The notes: generated from the letters alone by a model not told the origin. 64,000 nucleotides of DNA from Streptomyces sp. P9-A4 (GCF_036634195.1 NZ_JAZIFY010000001.1:5962501-6026500), one strand, 5' to 3'; numbered from the stretch's first letter, positions 26,723 through 38,660 are shown. Numbers and translations: made by a program.

Positions 26723-27727
26723 TCAGGACCCCGCCGCGCCCGGCGCGTCCCACACGTAGTTGACCGCGCGTTCGAAGTTCACGTAGCCCGCACGGGCGAA
26801 CGCCGCCGCCATCGGCACGTTCCCCAGGTCCGTCGCCGCCCGGACGCGGGGCACGTCGGCGGCGGCCAGGACCCGCGTCCCCTCCGCCAGGATGTCGTCG
26901 ATGTAGCCCTGCCCCCGGTGCGCCGGGAGGACGCCGATGTAGGCGATCGTGTGGTGGTAGTTGTTGCGCGCGGGGACGACGAAACCGACCGGCTCGCCGC
27001 TCTCCGGCAGCTGGGCGACCCGCCACCACTCGCGCGGCGAGGAGTAGTGCGCGAACTCCTCGTCGAAGTGCAGCTCCGCCGCCTCCCGCGCCGACATGCC
27101 CGAGGCCAGATCGGCCCGGCCGTGCGCGTCGAGCGTGCCCTCCATCACCGGAGTCATCAGCGCGACCAGGTCCTCGCGGTCCCGCACCGGCCGGAACTCC
27201 AGCCGGCCCTTCGGCTCCGGTACGGGGGTGCCGGGACGCCACTCCAGACGCAGCCGCTCGACCAGCGGACGGGCGCCGGTCGCCGTCAGGGCGCCGAAGA
27301 CGGACTCCAGGAGGGACCGGGTCTCCGGCACCTCGCGCCAGTCGGCCGGCATGTACCGCTCGAACTCGGGGCGCTGCTCGCCCGCCGGGATCACGGCGGC
27401 CGTCGCGGTCTCCAGGAGCCGCAGACCGACCTCGGCGCGCGCCTCGGGGGACAGCTCGGGGGCGAGGTCGAAGAAGTCGAGCACCTGCGGCTTGCCGCCG
27501 GCAGCCTTCACCCACCAGGACAGCCGGCCGAGGAGCCGGTCGCCGTCGAGCGCGACCCACATCCACTCGGGCAGGCGGCGGCCGGTGGCGAGGTCGTCGG
27601 CGACCTCGTGGTCGAGCGAATAGGTGAGGCGGAGGAACAGATCGAGTTCCTCGGGGCCGGCGAGCGGGCGTATGACGAGGTCGTGCGGGCTGTGGTCGTG
27701 GTGGGCGGTCGAAGAGGACGCGGTCAC
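26723..27727 (-). CDS. GNAT family N-acetyltransferase (tandem, Eis-like arrangement)
   Basis: The product is 334 aa, long enough for two GNAT folds. The C-terminal copy has the acetyl-CoA loop in AYIGVLPAHRGQGYIDDILA followed by AATDLGNVPMAAAFARAGYV. The N-terminal copy is degenerate (DLATGRRLPEWMWVALDGDR, then LLGRLSWWVK). GTG 27725-27727 is supported by AGGGGG upstream. The substrate is unknown. It lies upstream of treZ on the same strand with a 117-base gap that contains GC-rich inverted repeats, and is divergent from the FHA gene. Confidence 0.85.
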   Translation of the reverse strand: MTASSSTAHHDHSPHDLVIRPLAGPEELDLFLRLTYSLDHEVADDLATGRRLPEWMWVALDGDRLLGRLSWWVKAAGGKPQVLDFFDLAPELSPEARAEVGLRLLETATAAVIPAGEQRPEFERYMPADWREVPETRSLLESVFGALTATGARPLVERLRLEWRPGTPVPEPKGRLEFRPVRDREDLVALMTPVMEGTLDAHGRADLASGMSAREAAELHFDEEFAHYSSPREWWRVAQLPESGEPVGFVVPARNNYHHTIAYIGVLPAHRGQGYIDDILAEGTRVLAAADVPRVRAATDLGNVPMAAAFARAGYVNFERAVNYVWDAPGAAGS

Positions 27728-27863
27728 GTCTGGTTTCCCCCTGGGGATTCTCGGTCCGGAGCCCGCAGACCGTAACAGCGAACCCGCCAGGGCCGGTACG
27801 GGGTTTTCCCGGCTCAGGGGCCCTTCTGGACACTTCGGGCCCGACAGGCCGACAATCACGGAT

Positions 27864-28412
27864 GTGACGACCCCTTTCGAGCTCCCGGCGAACTCCCCTC
27901 GGCTCACCGACGCCGAGCGGGACCGCGCGCTGGTGCTGCTCCGTGAGGGCGCCGCGCAGGGCCGCCTCTCGCACGACACGTTCGTCTTCCGGATGGAGCG
28001 CGCGCTCCAGGCCCGGCGGTCCGACGAACTCGCCCTGCTCACCGCCGACCTGAGGACCGAGGGCACCTGGACCCGGCGGGTCGTGGGCGCGGTCGAGCGG
28101 ATGTCGGCGTTCACGGCCAGGCTGGGCCGCGCCTGGCACGCGGAGCGCCTGCCGAAACTGCTGCTGCCCCTGCCGGGCCCGCACCCGCTCAGGATCGGCC
28201 GCGACCCGGTCAACGGCCTCCGCCTCAACCATGAGACGGCCTCGCGGCTGCACGCGGAACTCTCCATGCAGAGCGGGATGTGGGTCCTGCGCGACCTCGG
28301 CTCGACGAACGGCACGACGGTCAACGGCCGCCGCGTCGTGGGCGCGGTGGCGGTCCGCGCGGGAGACGTCGTGGGCTTCGGCCAGATGTCGTTCCGGCTG
28401 TCGCTGGACTGA
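27864..28412 (+). CDS. DUF1707-FHA domain protein
   Basis: The product is 182 aa. The N-terminal 60 residues (LTDAERDRALVLLREGAAQG, then RLSHDTFVFRMERALQARRS, then DELALLTADL) are a DUF1707 module, common at the start of actinomycete membrane and signalling proteins. The C-terminal 80 residues are an FHA domain: LRIGRDPVNGLRLNHETASR, then LHAELSMQSGMWVLRDLGST, then NGTTVNGRRV, with the conserved GR, S-R-H-like and N-G-T residues. FHA domains bind phosphothreonine, so it probably reads Ser/Thr kinase signals. GTG 27864 is the start. Confidence 0.9.
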   Translation: MTTPFELPANSPRLTDAERDRALVLLREGAAQGRLSHDTFVFRMERALQARRSDELALLTADLRTEGTWTRRVVGAVERMSAFTARLGRAWHAERLPKLLLPLPGPHPLRIGRDPVNGLRLNHETASRLHAELSMQSGMWVLRDLGSTNGTTVNGRRVVGAVAVRAGDVVGFGQMSFRLSLD

Positions 28413-28566
28413 GCGGGGAACAGCGCCCGGCGGTCGTACAGGTGCCGGGCGGTGTCACTCGTTCGGGCGTACGCGGCGGGCGGCGGGGCCCCTGTGGTGG
28501 TGGGCTGGGGGGACGCGCGCCACCTCTCCCGGCCGCGGTACCCACCGCCGATCGACAGGGGGCGCG

Positions 28567-29718
28567 ATGAGCGACGAGCCGCACCGCGAGCCGGGCCGGG
28601 ACATACCCGGGGAGCGGATGGAGATGCCGTCCGGGGACCCCTGGACACGGCTGCCGTCCATGGCTCCCGCCGTGCCCGCGAAGCCGGAGGTCACTGGCGG
28701 CCCCCTGCGCGGTGGCCCTGCCGCGCCCCCGCCGGGGCTCGTCCGGGCCGTGCCCGATCCGGCCGCCGCCGGAGTCGCGGGGCCCCCCGGGTCCGTCGCG
28801 CGGACCGTCGCGCCCAGTCCCCTCGATCCCGGCGCCTCGCGCGACCCGCACCGGATCCACCGGACCCTCCGCGAGGAGTTCCCGCTCACCTACGACCCGC
28901 TGCTGCGGGCCTGGGTGCTCAGCCGGTACGCGGACGTGGCCGCCGCCCTCACCGACGGGCGCTTCACCCACGGGCACCGGCCCGGCGATCCGGCCTGCGC
29001 GCGGGCCCACGTCGACATCGACGTCGACACCGAGGCCCTGCGGTCCGTCACCGAACGCACCGCGTACGTCCTGGCCCGCCGGATCGCCGATCGGCCGCAG
29101 GCCGACCTGGTCGCCGACTTCTGCCACTGGCTGCCCGCCGGCACGGTCGCCGCCGCCGTCGGGGTGCCGTACCGCGACATGATGCGGCTGGTGCGCGGCC
29201 GGGCGGCCGGGGCGCTGGCGGGCGAGTGCGGCGGGCAGACAGCCGTACGGGAGAAGGCGCTCGCGTCCTTCCTCGGCAACGTCCTGTCCGACCCCGACCA
29301 GGTCGCCGCCCTCCGTGACGCCCCCGCCGGGCTCGTCGGCCGCGCCTGGACGGAGTCGCTGCGCCGGGACCCGCCCGTGCAGATCGCGGTGCGCCGGACG
29401 AACGCCGAGGTCCCGGTGAGCGGTGGCGTCGTCCCGGCGGGCGCGTCCGTCGCCCTGCTGATCGGCTCGGCGGGCCGCGACCCGGAACGCTTCCGTGAGC
29501 CCGACCGGTTCGATCCGCAGCGCGACGATTCTGGCCAGCTCACCTACGGCGGCGGCTTCTGCCCGGCCGTGTCCCTCGCCGGGCTCGAAGCCGAGTACGC
29601 CCTGAGGGCCCTGTTCACGGCCATGCCCCGGCTCCGTCTCGCCGACGGATTCCGGCCCACGGCCGCCGGGCTCATCACCCGGGCGCCCCGGAGCCTGATC
29701 GTCCGTCCCGGCGGCTGA
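28567..29718 (+). CDS. cytochrome P450-like protein with altered haem loop
   Basis: The product is 383 aa. A proline-rich N-terminal stretch of about 80 residues precedes the P450 fold. The K-helix ExxR is present (E263-S-L-R266) with the following ERFREPDRFDPQRD meander. The haem loop reads LTYGGGFCPAVSLAG: Cys332 lies five residues after the aromatic residue instead of seven, because the usual xHx part is missing. The I-helix acid-Thr pair is not visible. It may bind haem poorly or be a non-canonical member. ATG 28567 is chosen for its MSDEPHRE start. No redox partner gene is adjacent. Confidence 0.75.
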   Translation: MSDEPHREPGRDIPGERMEMPSGDPWTRLPSMAPAVPAKPEVTGGPLRGGPAAPPPGLVRAVPDPAAAGVAGPPGSVARTVAPSPLDPGASRDPHRIHRTLREEFPLTYDPLLRAWVLSRYADVAAALTDGRFTHGHRPGDPACARAHVDIDVDTEALRSVTERTAYVLARRIADRPQADLVADFCHWLPAGTVAAAVGVPYRDMMRLVRGRAAGALAGECGGQTAVREKALASFLGNVLSDPDQVAALRDAPAGLVGRAWTESLRRDPPVQIAVRRTNAEVPVSGGVVPAGASVALLIGSAGRDPERFREPDRFDPQRDDSGQLTYGGGFCPAVSLAGLEAEYALRALFTAMPRLRLADGFRPTAAGLITRAPRSLIVRPGG

Positions 29719-29827
29719 CCTCGCGGCCGGTCGGTCTTATCCGGCGAGCGTGTCAGCGACCGCTGCTAGGGTGACGTGCGCTCGTCAAAGAGCCGTTCTG
29801 TATACCACTTTTAACGGGGATTTAAAC

Positions 29828-30322
29828 ATGAAGATGCGTCATGTCCGCGCCATCGCTGTCTTCGGCATCGCGGTCGTCGCCCTGACCGGCGCCCGCGGCT
29901 CGCACGGCGGCAGCTGCGGCGGAAGCAGCTCCGGCAGCTCCAGCAGCTCCGGCGGCAGCAACCACGGCAGCGACAACGACGGCGGCAGCACCTCCGGCGG
30001 TTCCGTGTCCGGCGGCTCCAGCAGCGCCGCCAAGGCGGCCCGCGACGTGACCATCGACGAGTGCAAGTACGACCCCGCCACGAAGAACCTCGTCGCCCGG
30101 ATCACCATCAAGAACGACGGTCTGATCGACTACGACTACAGCGTCACGATGAAGTTCACCGGTGGCGCGAGCGGCACCGCGACCCCCGCGTCCGCGACGA
30201 AGACCGCCATCGCGGTCACCGCGGGTGCCTCCGCGAGCGCCGAACTCACCACCCCGTACACCGGTTCCGGCGACGGCTCGGAGTACACCAAGTGCGAGGT
30301 CTCGCGAGCCTCCCGCTCCTGA
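29828..30322 (+). CDS. small secreted Ser/Gly-rich protein
   Basis: The product is 164 aa. A signal peptide (MKMRHVRAIAVFGIAVVALT) is followed by a low-complexity Gly/Ser segment (about residues 24-65), then a compact domain (DVTIDECKYDPATKNLVARI, then TIKNDGLIDYDYSVTMKF) with two cysteines that could pair. The fold looks like a small beta-sandwich. Families of this type are common in Streptomyces and have no assigned function. GGGG lies ten bases before ATG 29828. Confidence 0.8.
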   Translation: MKMRHVRAIAVFGIAVVALTGARGSHGGSCGGSSSGSSSSSGGSNHGSDNDGGSTSGGSVSGGSSSAAKAARDVTIDECKYDPATKNLVARITIKNDGLIDYDYSVTMKFTGGASGTATPASATKTAIAVTAGASASAELTTPYTGSGDGSEYTKCEVSRASRS

Positions 30323-30359
30323 CCGTCCGAAGAGCCCGACCGCCGGCGACTGATCGTCC

Positions 30360-30394
30360 GAGGGCGTCCCGGGGCCACGCCCCGGGGCGCCCTC
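30360..30394. terminator. convergent terminator between the secreted protein and treY
   Basis: A 16-bp stem (30360-30375 with 30379-30394) with one G-T wobble and a three-base loop lies 38 bases after the plus-strand stop. Its right arm overlaps the treY stop codon on the minus strand, so it is well placed to stop both transcripts. Confidence 0.8.
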
Positions 30395-32753
30395 AGCCGT
30401 CCATGCGGGCCAGTAGCGCCACCGGCCGCTCCGCGAACAGCTCCGCCAGCTTCAGTTCCGTCGCCGGGCCGCCCGTGAACTCCCGTACCTCGTCCAGGAC
30501 ATCGGCCCAGCGGCCCTCCGGAAGCACCAGTTTCGTGTCCTGCCAGCCGCCCGCCTCCCCCAGGCGCAGGGGCAGCCGGGTGACGGCCGTGACCACCTCG
30601 CCGGAGCGGGCGAAGGCCAGGCAGTGCGCGGCGGCCGGGCCCTCGGCCGTCAGGGGCGTGTACGAGCCGGCGGCGGCGAAGACCGCCGGGCGCTCCCGGC
30701 GCAGCCGCAGGGCCGCCCGGACCAGTTCCGTGTGGCCGTCGTCCGCGCCGACCGCGAACGGGGCCCGGTTGTCCGGGTCGACCAGCGCCCGGTACTCCCG
30801 CTCCGTGTTCTGGTACAGCTCCGGCACCCCCGGCATCGTCAGCTGCGTCAGGAGTGCGCCGAGCGCGTGCGCCCGGATGTGCGGCTCCAGGGCGAAGGCC
30901 GCCTCCGAGGCCGCCCGGAGCGGGATGCGGCCGGGCCCGGCCGCCGCGAACTCGGCCACCGCCCGCTCGTACCCCGCGTCGGGCTCCGTCCAGCTGGTCC
31001 GCAGCCCCGCCTCCCGTACCGACTTGAGGATCGCGGGGCCGAGCCGGTCCGGGTCCGGGGTGCCGAAGCCGAAGGCGGTCTGCCAGGCCGTCCAGGCCAC
31101 GTGCGGGTCGGGCGCGGGCACCCCCGCGACCTCGGCGAGCAGCTCCGCCCACACCCGGGGGCACTGGGAGAGGACCGCGATCCCGGCCCGGACGTCGGCG
31201 CTGCGCTTGGTGTCGTGGGTGGAGAGGACGGTGCCGGTGCCCGGCCAGTCCCGCGAGATCCGCCCGCAGTACGCGTGGAACTCCTCCACCGACACCGCCG
31301 GGCACCCCGCGTCCCCGCCGACCTCGTTCGCCGAGAGGAGCGGCACGTATCGGTAGAAGGCGGTGTCCTCCACCGACTTGGCCCGCAGTGCGGACGAGGT
31401 CTGGGCGAACCGGGCCCGGAACGCACGGTGTTCGGGCCCGTCACCGCGTGCACCGAGCGCCAGTTCCCGCACCACGTCGACCGCCGCCGCCTCCTCAGGC
31501 ACCGCGAACGCGGCCTTCGCGCCGCGCGCCGCCGCGGCGGTCAGCACCTCCTCGCCGCCCGTCCGGTACGAGCGGTAGACCGGTACGCGCACGAGGAGTT
31601 CCCTGATCGCGGTGCGCAGCGCCCAGGGGGCGTGGTCCCGCAGCGCGGCGTCGGCGGCGCAGATCCGCTCCGCGATCCGGGTCAGCACGGCGGTCTCGGC
31701 GGCCAGGTCGTGCCCCACCACCTCGTACGCGGCCCGTCGCTCGGTCGCGTCCCAGCGCCCGCCCCTGTCTCCCGCCTTCGCCACGAACTCCCGGTACACA
31801 TCGGTCAGTTCGTCGGCGCCCGCCGGGTCGGTGAAGACCCCGTCGATCCGGTGCAGGGAGTCGTACCCGGTGGTCCCGGCGACGGGCCAGGCGGCCGGCA
31901 GCGTCTCCGGGCCGGTGAGGATCTTCTCGACCACCGTCCAGCAGCGCCCGCCGGTCGCCGCCGCCAGATCCTCCAGATAGCCCTGCGGGTCGGCGAGCCC
32001 GTCCGGGTGGTCGATGCGCAGCCCCTCGACCACCCCGTCCCGCACCAGCTCGACGATCTTCGCGTGGGTGGCCCCGAACACCTCCGGGTCCTCCACCCGG
32101 ACCCCGATCAGCTCCGAAATGGTGAAGAAGCGGCGGTAGTTCAGCTCCGTGCGGGCCAGCCGCCACCAGCCGAGCCGGTACCACTGGGCGTCCAGCAGCT
32201 CGTCGAGCGGCAGCCCCTCCGTGCCGGGCCGCAGCGGGAACTCCTGCCCGTCCAGGTGGAGCGCCCCGTCCGAGACCCGCAGCCGGTCCCGTACCTCGGG
32301 GAGCCGGGCGGGCAGCACCGGGAGCAGCAGCCGGCCGTCCCCGGCCCGCCAGTCGATGTCGAACCAGCGGGCGTACGGCGAGTCCGGGCCCTCGCGGAGC
32401 ACCGCGCGCAGCGCGTGGTTGTGCGTCGGGGAGGCCGCCATGTGGTTGGGCACCAGGTCCACCACGAGCCCGAGGCCGTGCGCCCGCGCGGTCGCCGCCA
32501 GGGCCCGCAGCCCCTCCTCGCCGCCCAGCTCGGCCCGTACGGACCGGTGGTCGGTGACGTCGTACCCATGGGTCGAGCCGGGCACGGCCTCCAGGACGGG
32601 GGAGAGGTGGAGGTGGGAGATCCCGAGTCCCGCCAGGTGCGGCACGGCCCGCCCGGCCGCCGCGAAGGGGAACTCCGGCTGGAGCTGGAGCCGGTAGGTG
32701 GCGGTGGGCGGGGCCGTACGGGCGGCCGCGGAACCGGCCGGGAGGGAGGTCAT
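30393..32753 (-). CDS. treY: malto-oligosyltrehalose synthase
   Basis: The product is 786 aa, normal for TreY. The GH13 barrel begins ATYRLQLQPEFPFAAAGRAV with the STHGYDVTDHRSVRAELGGE segment typical of TreY. Later markers are LVVDLVPNHMA, the nucleophile region VVEGLRIDHPDGLADP, VVEKILTGPE and GTVLSTHDTKRSADVRAGIA. The enzyme isomerises the reducing-end alpha-1,4 bond of maltodextrins to alpha-1,1, giving the substrate of TreZ. ATG 32751-32753 gives MTSLPAGSA; the ribosome site is not strong. It is divergent from an MFS gene with an 81-base gap. Confidence 0.93.
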   Translation of the reverse strand: MTSLPAGSAAARTAPPTATYRLQLQPEFPFAAAGRAVPHLAGLGISHLHLSPVLEAVPGSTHGYDVTDHRSVRAELGGEEGLRALAATARAHGLGLVVDLVPNHMAASPTHNHALRAVLREGPDSPYARWFDIDWRAGDGRLLLPVLPARLPEVRDRLRVSDGALHLDGQEFPLRPGTEGLPLDELLDAQWYRLGWWRLARTELNYRRFFTISELIGVRVEDPEVFGATHAKIVELVRDGVVEGLRIDHPDGLADPQGYLEDLAAATGGRCWTVVEKILTGPETLPAAWPVAGTTGYDSLHRIDGVFTDPAGADELTDVYREFVAKAGDRGGRWDATERRAAYEVVGHDLAAETAVLTRIAERICAADAALRDHAPWALRTAIRELLVRVPVYRSYRTGGEEVLTAAAARGAKAAFAVPEEAAAVDVVRELALGARGDGPEHRAFRARFAQTSSALRAKSVEDTAFYRYVPLLSANEVGGDAGCPAVSVEEFHAYCGRISRDWPGTGTVLSTHDTKRSADVRAGIAVLSQCPRVWAELLAEVAGVPAPDPHVAWTAWQTAFGFGTPDPDRLGPAILKSVREAGLRTSWTEPDAGYERAVAEFAAAGPGRIPLRAASEAAFALEPHIRAHALGALLTQLTMPGVPELYQNTEREYRALVDPDNRAPFAVGADDGHTELVRAALRLRRERPAVFAAAGSYTPLTAEGPAAAHCLAFARSGEVVTAVTRLPLRLGEAGGWQDTKLVLPEGRWADVLDEVREFTGGPATELKLAELFAERPVALLARMDG

Positions 32754-32834
32754 GCGAACGTACGTACCCCGTCGGAGGGCTTCTGTGTCATCGCCCCATG
32801 CACTCGTTCGGGTGCATCGCGTTACGGTCGCCCG

Positions 32835-34038
32835 ATGCTCCGGATGTATCGCGACACGCTCTCGCTGCTCGGCCCCGCCCTCCCGGTCGTCTCCTTCCTG
32901 GGCCGGCTGCCCACCGCCATGTGCCAGCTCGGCAGCCTCCTCCTGGTCGCCGAGACGAGCGGCTCCCTCGCCACGGCCGGCCTCGTGGGCGGTGCGCTCG
33001 CCGCCGGTCAGACCGTCGCCGGACCCGTCCTCGGGCGTCTCACCGACCGGCACGGCCAGCGCGGGGTCGTCCTCGCGGCCTCCCTCGCGAACGCGCTCGC
33101 CGTCACCGGACTCGTCCTCGCCGCGCTCGCCCACGCCCCCACCGCCTGGCTGATGGCCGTCGCCGCGCTCTCCGGGGCCACCGTCCCCCAGGTCGGACCG
33201 CTCGCCCGGACCCGCTCGGTGGCCCTCGCCCGGCGCTCCGGCGCGGACGACCGGCTCGTCGGCGCGGTGCTCTCCTTCGAGGGCACCCTCGACGAGGTGT
33301 CCTTCGTCCTCGGCCCGGCCTTCGTCGGCCTCGCCGCCGCCCTCGCCCACCCGGCCGCCGCCCTCCTCCTGGCGGCGCTGCTCCTCACCGTCTCCGGCAC
33401 GGCCTTCGCCCTCCATCCGTCCGCCCGCGCCACCCTTCCGGAGCCGGACGCGTCCACCCGTACGGGTGCCGCCGAACGGACGCGGCTGCCGGGATCCGCG
33501 TACGCCCTGCGCGGTGCGATGGTCCTCCAGGGCGCCATGTTCGGCGCCTCCCAGGCGGGGATCACCGCGCTCACCGAGGAGCTGGGGGCGCCCGCCCAGG
33601 CCGGCCTGGTCTACGCGGCGATGGGGGTGATGAGCGCCGCCGTCGGGCTCTCCATGGCGGCCGTGCCCGCCCGGATCGGGCTGATGACCCGCTGGCGGGC
33701 GGCGACCGTCGCGCTGGTCGTCCTCTCCGTACCGCTGCTGTCCGTCGGCTCGCTCGGCGCGCTCTACGCGGTGGTGGCCGTCCTCGGCGCCGCCTACGCC
33801 CCGCACCTGATCACCGTCTTCGGGCTCACCGAGCGGACCGTGCCGGCCGCCCGGCTCGCCGAGTCCATGGCCTTCCTGACCAGCGGGGTCGTCGCCGGTC
33901 AGGCGCTCGCCCTCGCGGTCTCCGGGCGGCTCGCCGAAGGCCACGGCGCCCCCGCCGCCTTCGCGGTGGCGGTGGGGGCGGCCGTGGCCTGCGCGGTGCT
34001 GTCGTGGACGGTGCGGGTGGCGGCTCCCGTACGGGACC

Positions 34039-34064
<26 letters not shown>
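32835..34064 (+). CDS. MFS transporter
   Basis: The product is 409 aa with about 12 predicted spans. The family loop is GPVLGRLTDRHGQRGVVLAA. The segment LVGAVLSFEGTLDEVSFVLG lies in span 5 and is typical of Streptomyces drug-type MFS proteins. ATG 32835 is taken; ATG 32844 three codons later is nearly as good. The last 26 bases overlap the convergent end of glgX, so the transcripts are antisense there. The substrate is unknown. Confidence 0.87.
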
Positions 34065-36159
<2,095 letters not shown>

Positions 36160-36297
36160 GGATACGAATCTTCCTCTTCTGTCCGGGTTATGGAGATGTT
36201 CTTCGGCCGAATCCTGCCCGAAAGAGGCGCAACCTCCTAGGACTTCGCCCCGTCCTACCGGGTGACCGCAGACCAAGAGGGGGAATGAGGGGGAAGT

Positions 36298-37134
36298 GTG
36301 TACGAAATAGCACGCCGCCACCTGGGGAAGGTGGTGGCCGGAGCGGCCATGGCGCTGACGGGGACCGCCGTCGCGGTCGCCATCAGCCTCCCGGGTTCGG
36401 CAGGGGCGGACGACACACCGGGCGCCCGGGGAGCCGTGGGGGCACGCGGCGCGGCCGACACTGTCGGCGGCTACGGACAGCAGGGCGGCGAAGGGGCGGC
36501 GACCGGGGGCACCGCACCCGCGCCCGCCACCGTCGTCCCGGCCGCCGCCGAGGGCGAGAAGGGCGTCGGCGGCGACCCGCTCACCGACGACGAGCTGGCA
36601 CGGGCCGAGAGCCTGGCGCTGGCCCCGGCCGGCGCCGCCGCCCAGCAGGACGTCACGGGCGGACGCGGCCCCCAGCACCTCGGCACCGACCTCGCCGACC
36701 CGCGGCCCGGGGACGCCACCCGCCGCGCCGACGTCCGCTTCTACGACTACAAGCGGGACGAGCTGATCACCAGCACCGTCAACCTCGACACGGGGAAGGT
36801 CGAGCGTTCCGGGGCCCAGCGGGGCGTCCAGCCCTCCGCCCACCCCGAGGAACTCCGCGCGGCACTCGAACTGATCCTCGCGAGCCCGCTCGGCAAGGGC
36901 GTCAAGGAGGACTACGCGGACGCCACGGGCAAGGCGCTCACCTCCACCACCCAGTTGTGGTTCAACGGCGACGTCTACCGCACCTACCGCGAGGCGAACG
37001 TGCCTGCGCAGCTGGCCCGTTGCGGGGAGCACCGCTGCGTCCGGCTCGTCACCAAGGTCCTCAACGGGGCCTGGATCGACACCCGCAACCTGATCGTCGA
37101 CCTCTCGGCGAGGACCGTCACCCGCGTCGGCTGA
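36298..37134 (+). CDS. secreted protein paired with the amine-oxidase-like gene
   Basis: The product is 278 aa. The N-terminus has an RR pair and hydrophobic core (YEIARRHLGKVVAGAAMALT), a probable Tat or Sec signal, then an Ala/Gly-rich linker to about residue 85. The folded part holds ADVRFYDYKRDELITSTVNL and LRCLV-type segments with two cysteines (ARCGEHRCVRLV) that may form a disulfide. GTG 36298 has AGGGGGAA upstream. It ends 54 bases before the copper-amine-oxidase-like gene and is probably co-transcribed, so it may act as a partner or chaperone. The function is otherwise unknown. Confidence 0.75.
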   Translation: MYEIARRHLGKVVAGAAMALTGTAVAVAISLPGSAGADDTPGARGAVGARGAADTVGGYGQQGGEGAATGGTAPAPATVVPAAAEGEKGVGGDPLTDDELARAESLALAPAGAAAQQDVTGGRGPQHLGTDLADPRPGDATRRADVRFYDYKRDELITSTVNLDTGKVERSGAQRGVQPSAHPEELRAALELILASPLGKGVKEDYADATGKALTSTTQLWFNGDVYRTYREANVPAQLARCGEHRCVRLVTKVLNGAWIDTRNLIVDLSARTVTRVG

Positions 37135-37188
37135 CCACCGCCGCACCGGTCCTCTCCTGCCGCAACTCGTACGAGGGAGTACGTTCCC

Positions 37189-38550
37189 ATGTCCCACCAG
37201 CGCAACCCGGCCCGCCGACGGGACCGGGCCCACGAGCCGCACCGGGCCCGCCGGCGCGGCGCCGTCCTGGCCGCGGCCGTCCTGCTCGGCACCGCCACGG
37301 CCGCCACCGCACCCGCGACCGGGGCCACCGCCGCACCCCGGCCGCCGTCCCCGACGCGCGCGCCCGTCCCGCCGTCGGCCGACTGCTCCACCGCCTACCG
37401 CATCACCCAGAAGCTCGACGGCGGCACCGTCTGGAACATGTGCTGGCGCTACGACACCGACGCCGGCCTCACGCTCGGCCAGGTCACCTTCCAGCCGCCC
37501 GGCGCCACCGCGCCCGTCAAGGTCCTCGCCAGCGCCCGGCTCGCCCAGATCCACGTGCCGTACGACGACGGCGTCGCCGAGTACGACGACCTCACCGGCG
37601 CGGGCTTCGGCTGGGGCCTGCAGAACCTCAAGCCGGCCGAGTGCCCCGGCGGCACCCTCACCACCATCAAGGTGCCCGAGATCGGCCAGGTCAAGGGCCT
37701 GTGCACCACGACCAGGGCGCGCGGGCACGCCTACCGCATGGCCAGCGACAACGGCTCCAAGGTCTACCAGGCCCAGGCCAAGGACCTGCTCGTCTACACC
37801 GTGAACAAGGTCGGCTGGTACGAGTACATCTCCGAGTGGCGCTTCTCCGCCGACGGCACCATCGGCGCCAACGTCGGAGCCACCGGCAGCCTCTCGCCCG
37901 TCGACTACGACGCCACCGACGGCCGCGGCTGGCCCCTCGGCAAGGGCGCCCGCGCCTACGCCACCAGCCACGCCCACAACGTCTTCTGGAAGCTCGACTT
38001 CGGCCTCGACGGCTCCACCAAGGACCGGATCGAGCAGTTCGACTCCACCGTCACCGCGCCCCCCGCGGGCGGCGGCGGACCGACCGTGAAGACCAAGCGG
38101 ACCGTCGTCACCAAGGAGCTGGCAGGGGACGCCAGGAACATGCGCTGGTGGCGGGTGGTCAGCGGCACCGGCAAGAACGCCGACGGCCACGCCCGCTCGT
38201 ACGAGATCGTGCCCGGCCACACCGACACCCACGCCGGGCGCGGCTTCACCAAGCACGACGTGTACTTCACGCAGGCCCGCGCCTGTGAGAAGTTCGCCAG
38301 CAACAACATCGGCGGCTGCCCTTCCAACGCCGGTGACAGCGTGGACAAATGGGTCAACGGTGAGACTCTGACCAAACCGTCCGTCTGGGTCAACATCGGG
38401 TTCCATCACATCGCCCGGGACGAGGACCAGCAGCCCATGCCGGTCCACTGGCAGGGCTTCCAGCTCGCGCCCAGGGACGTAACCGCTATGAATCCGCTCA
38501 CTCCGCCCGATCTCGCCTCCCAGAACGGCCAGCCCGATCTGGGGAGTTGA
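37189..38550 (+). CDS. secreted copper-amine-oxidase-like protein with altered active site
   Basis: The product is 453 aa, corresponding to the C-terminal catalytic domain only. An Arg-rich Tat-like N-terminus (residues 1-50) suggests export. The copper ligands are conserved: H261 and H263 in ATSHAHNVFWK, and H407 in IGFHHIAR. The topaquinone Tyr (Y211) is present in VGWYEYISEW, but the residue before it, normally Asn, is Trp. The Asp that serves as catalytic base in the family (FDxGEY region) seems to be Leu in DDLTGAGFGWG. It may therefore bind copper without normal oxidase activity. The start has GAGGGAG upstream. It follows its partner gene. Confidence 0.8.
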   Translation: MSHQRNPARRRDRAHEPHRARRRGAVLAAAVLLGTATAATAPATGATAAPRPPSPTRAPVPPSADCSTAYRITQKLDGGTVWNMCWRYDTDAGLTLGQVTFQPPGATAPVKVLASARLAQIHVPYDDGVAEYDDLTGAGFGWGLQNLKPAECPGGTLTTIKVPEIGQVKGLCTTTRARGHAYRMASDNGSKVYQAQAKDLLVYTVNKVGWYEYISEWRFSADGTIGANVGATGSLSPVDYDATDGRGWPLGKGARAYATSHAHNVFWKLDFGLDGSTKDRIEQFDSTVTAPPAGGGGPTVKTKRTVVTKELAGDARNMRWWRVVSGTGKNADGHARSYEIVPGHTDTHAGRGFTKHDVYFTQARACEKFASNNIGGCPSNAGDSVDKWVNGETLTKPSVWVNIGFHHIARDEDQQPMPVHWQGFQLAPRDVTAMNPLTPPDLASQNGQPDLGS

Positions 38551-38660
38551 GGAAGGAGCCTGACGATCCTGCTGCACCGCCTCCCGCTCGCGGAGTACCC
38601 TTCCTTGATCGTTGTCGGACCGGTCGACACGGGCGTCCAGGAGCAGAAGGCGGTGCGCGG

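Noticed and set aside
24864..27775. Long plus-strand reading frames opposite treZ and the acetyltransferase
   Set aside because: They are antisense shadows in GC-rich DNA, rich in Arg, Pro and Gly with no family resemblance, while the minus-strand genes have clear motifs.
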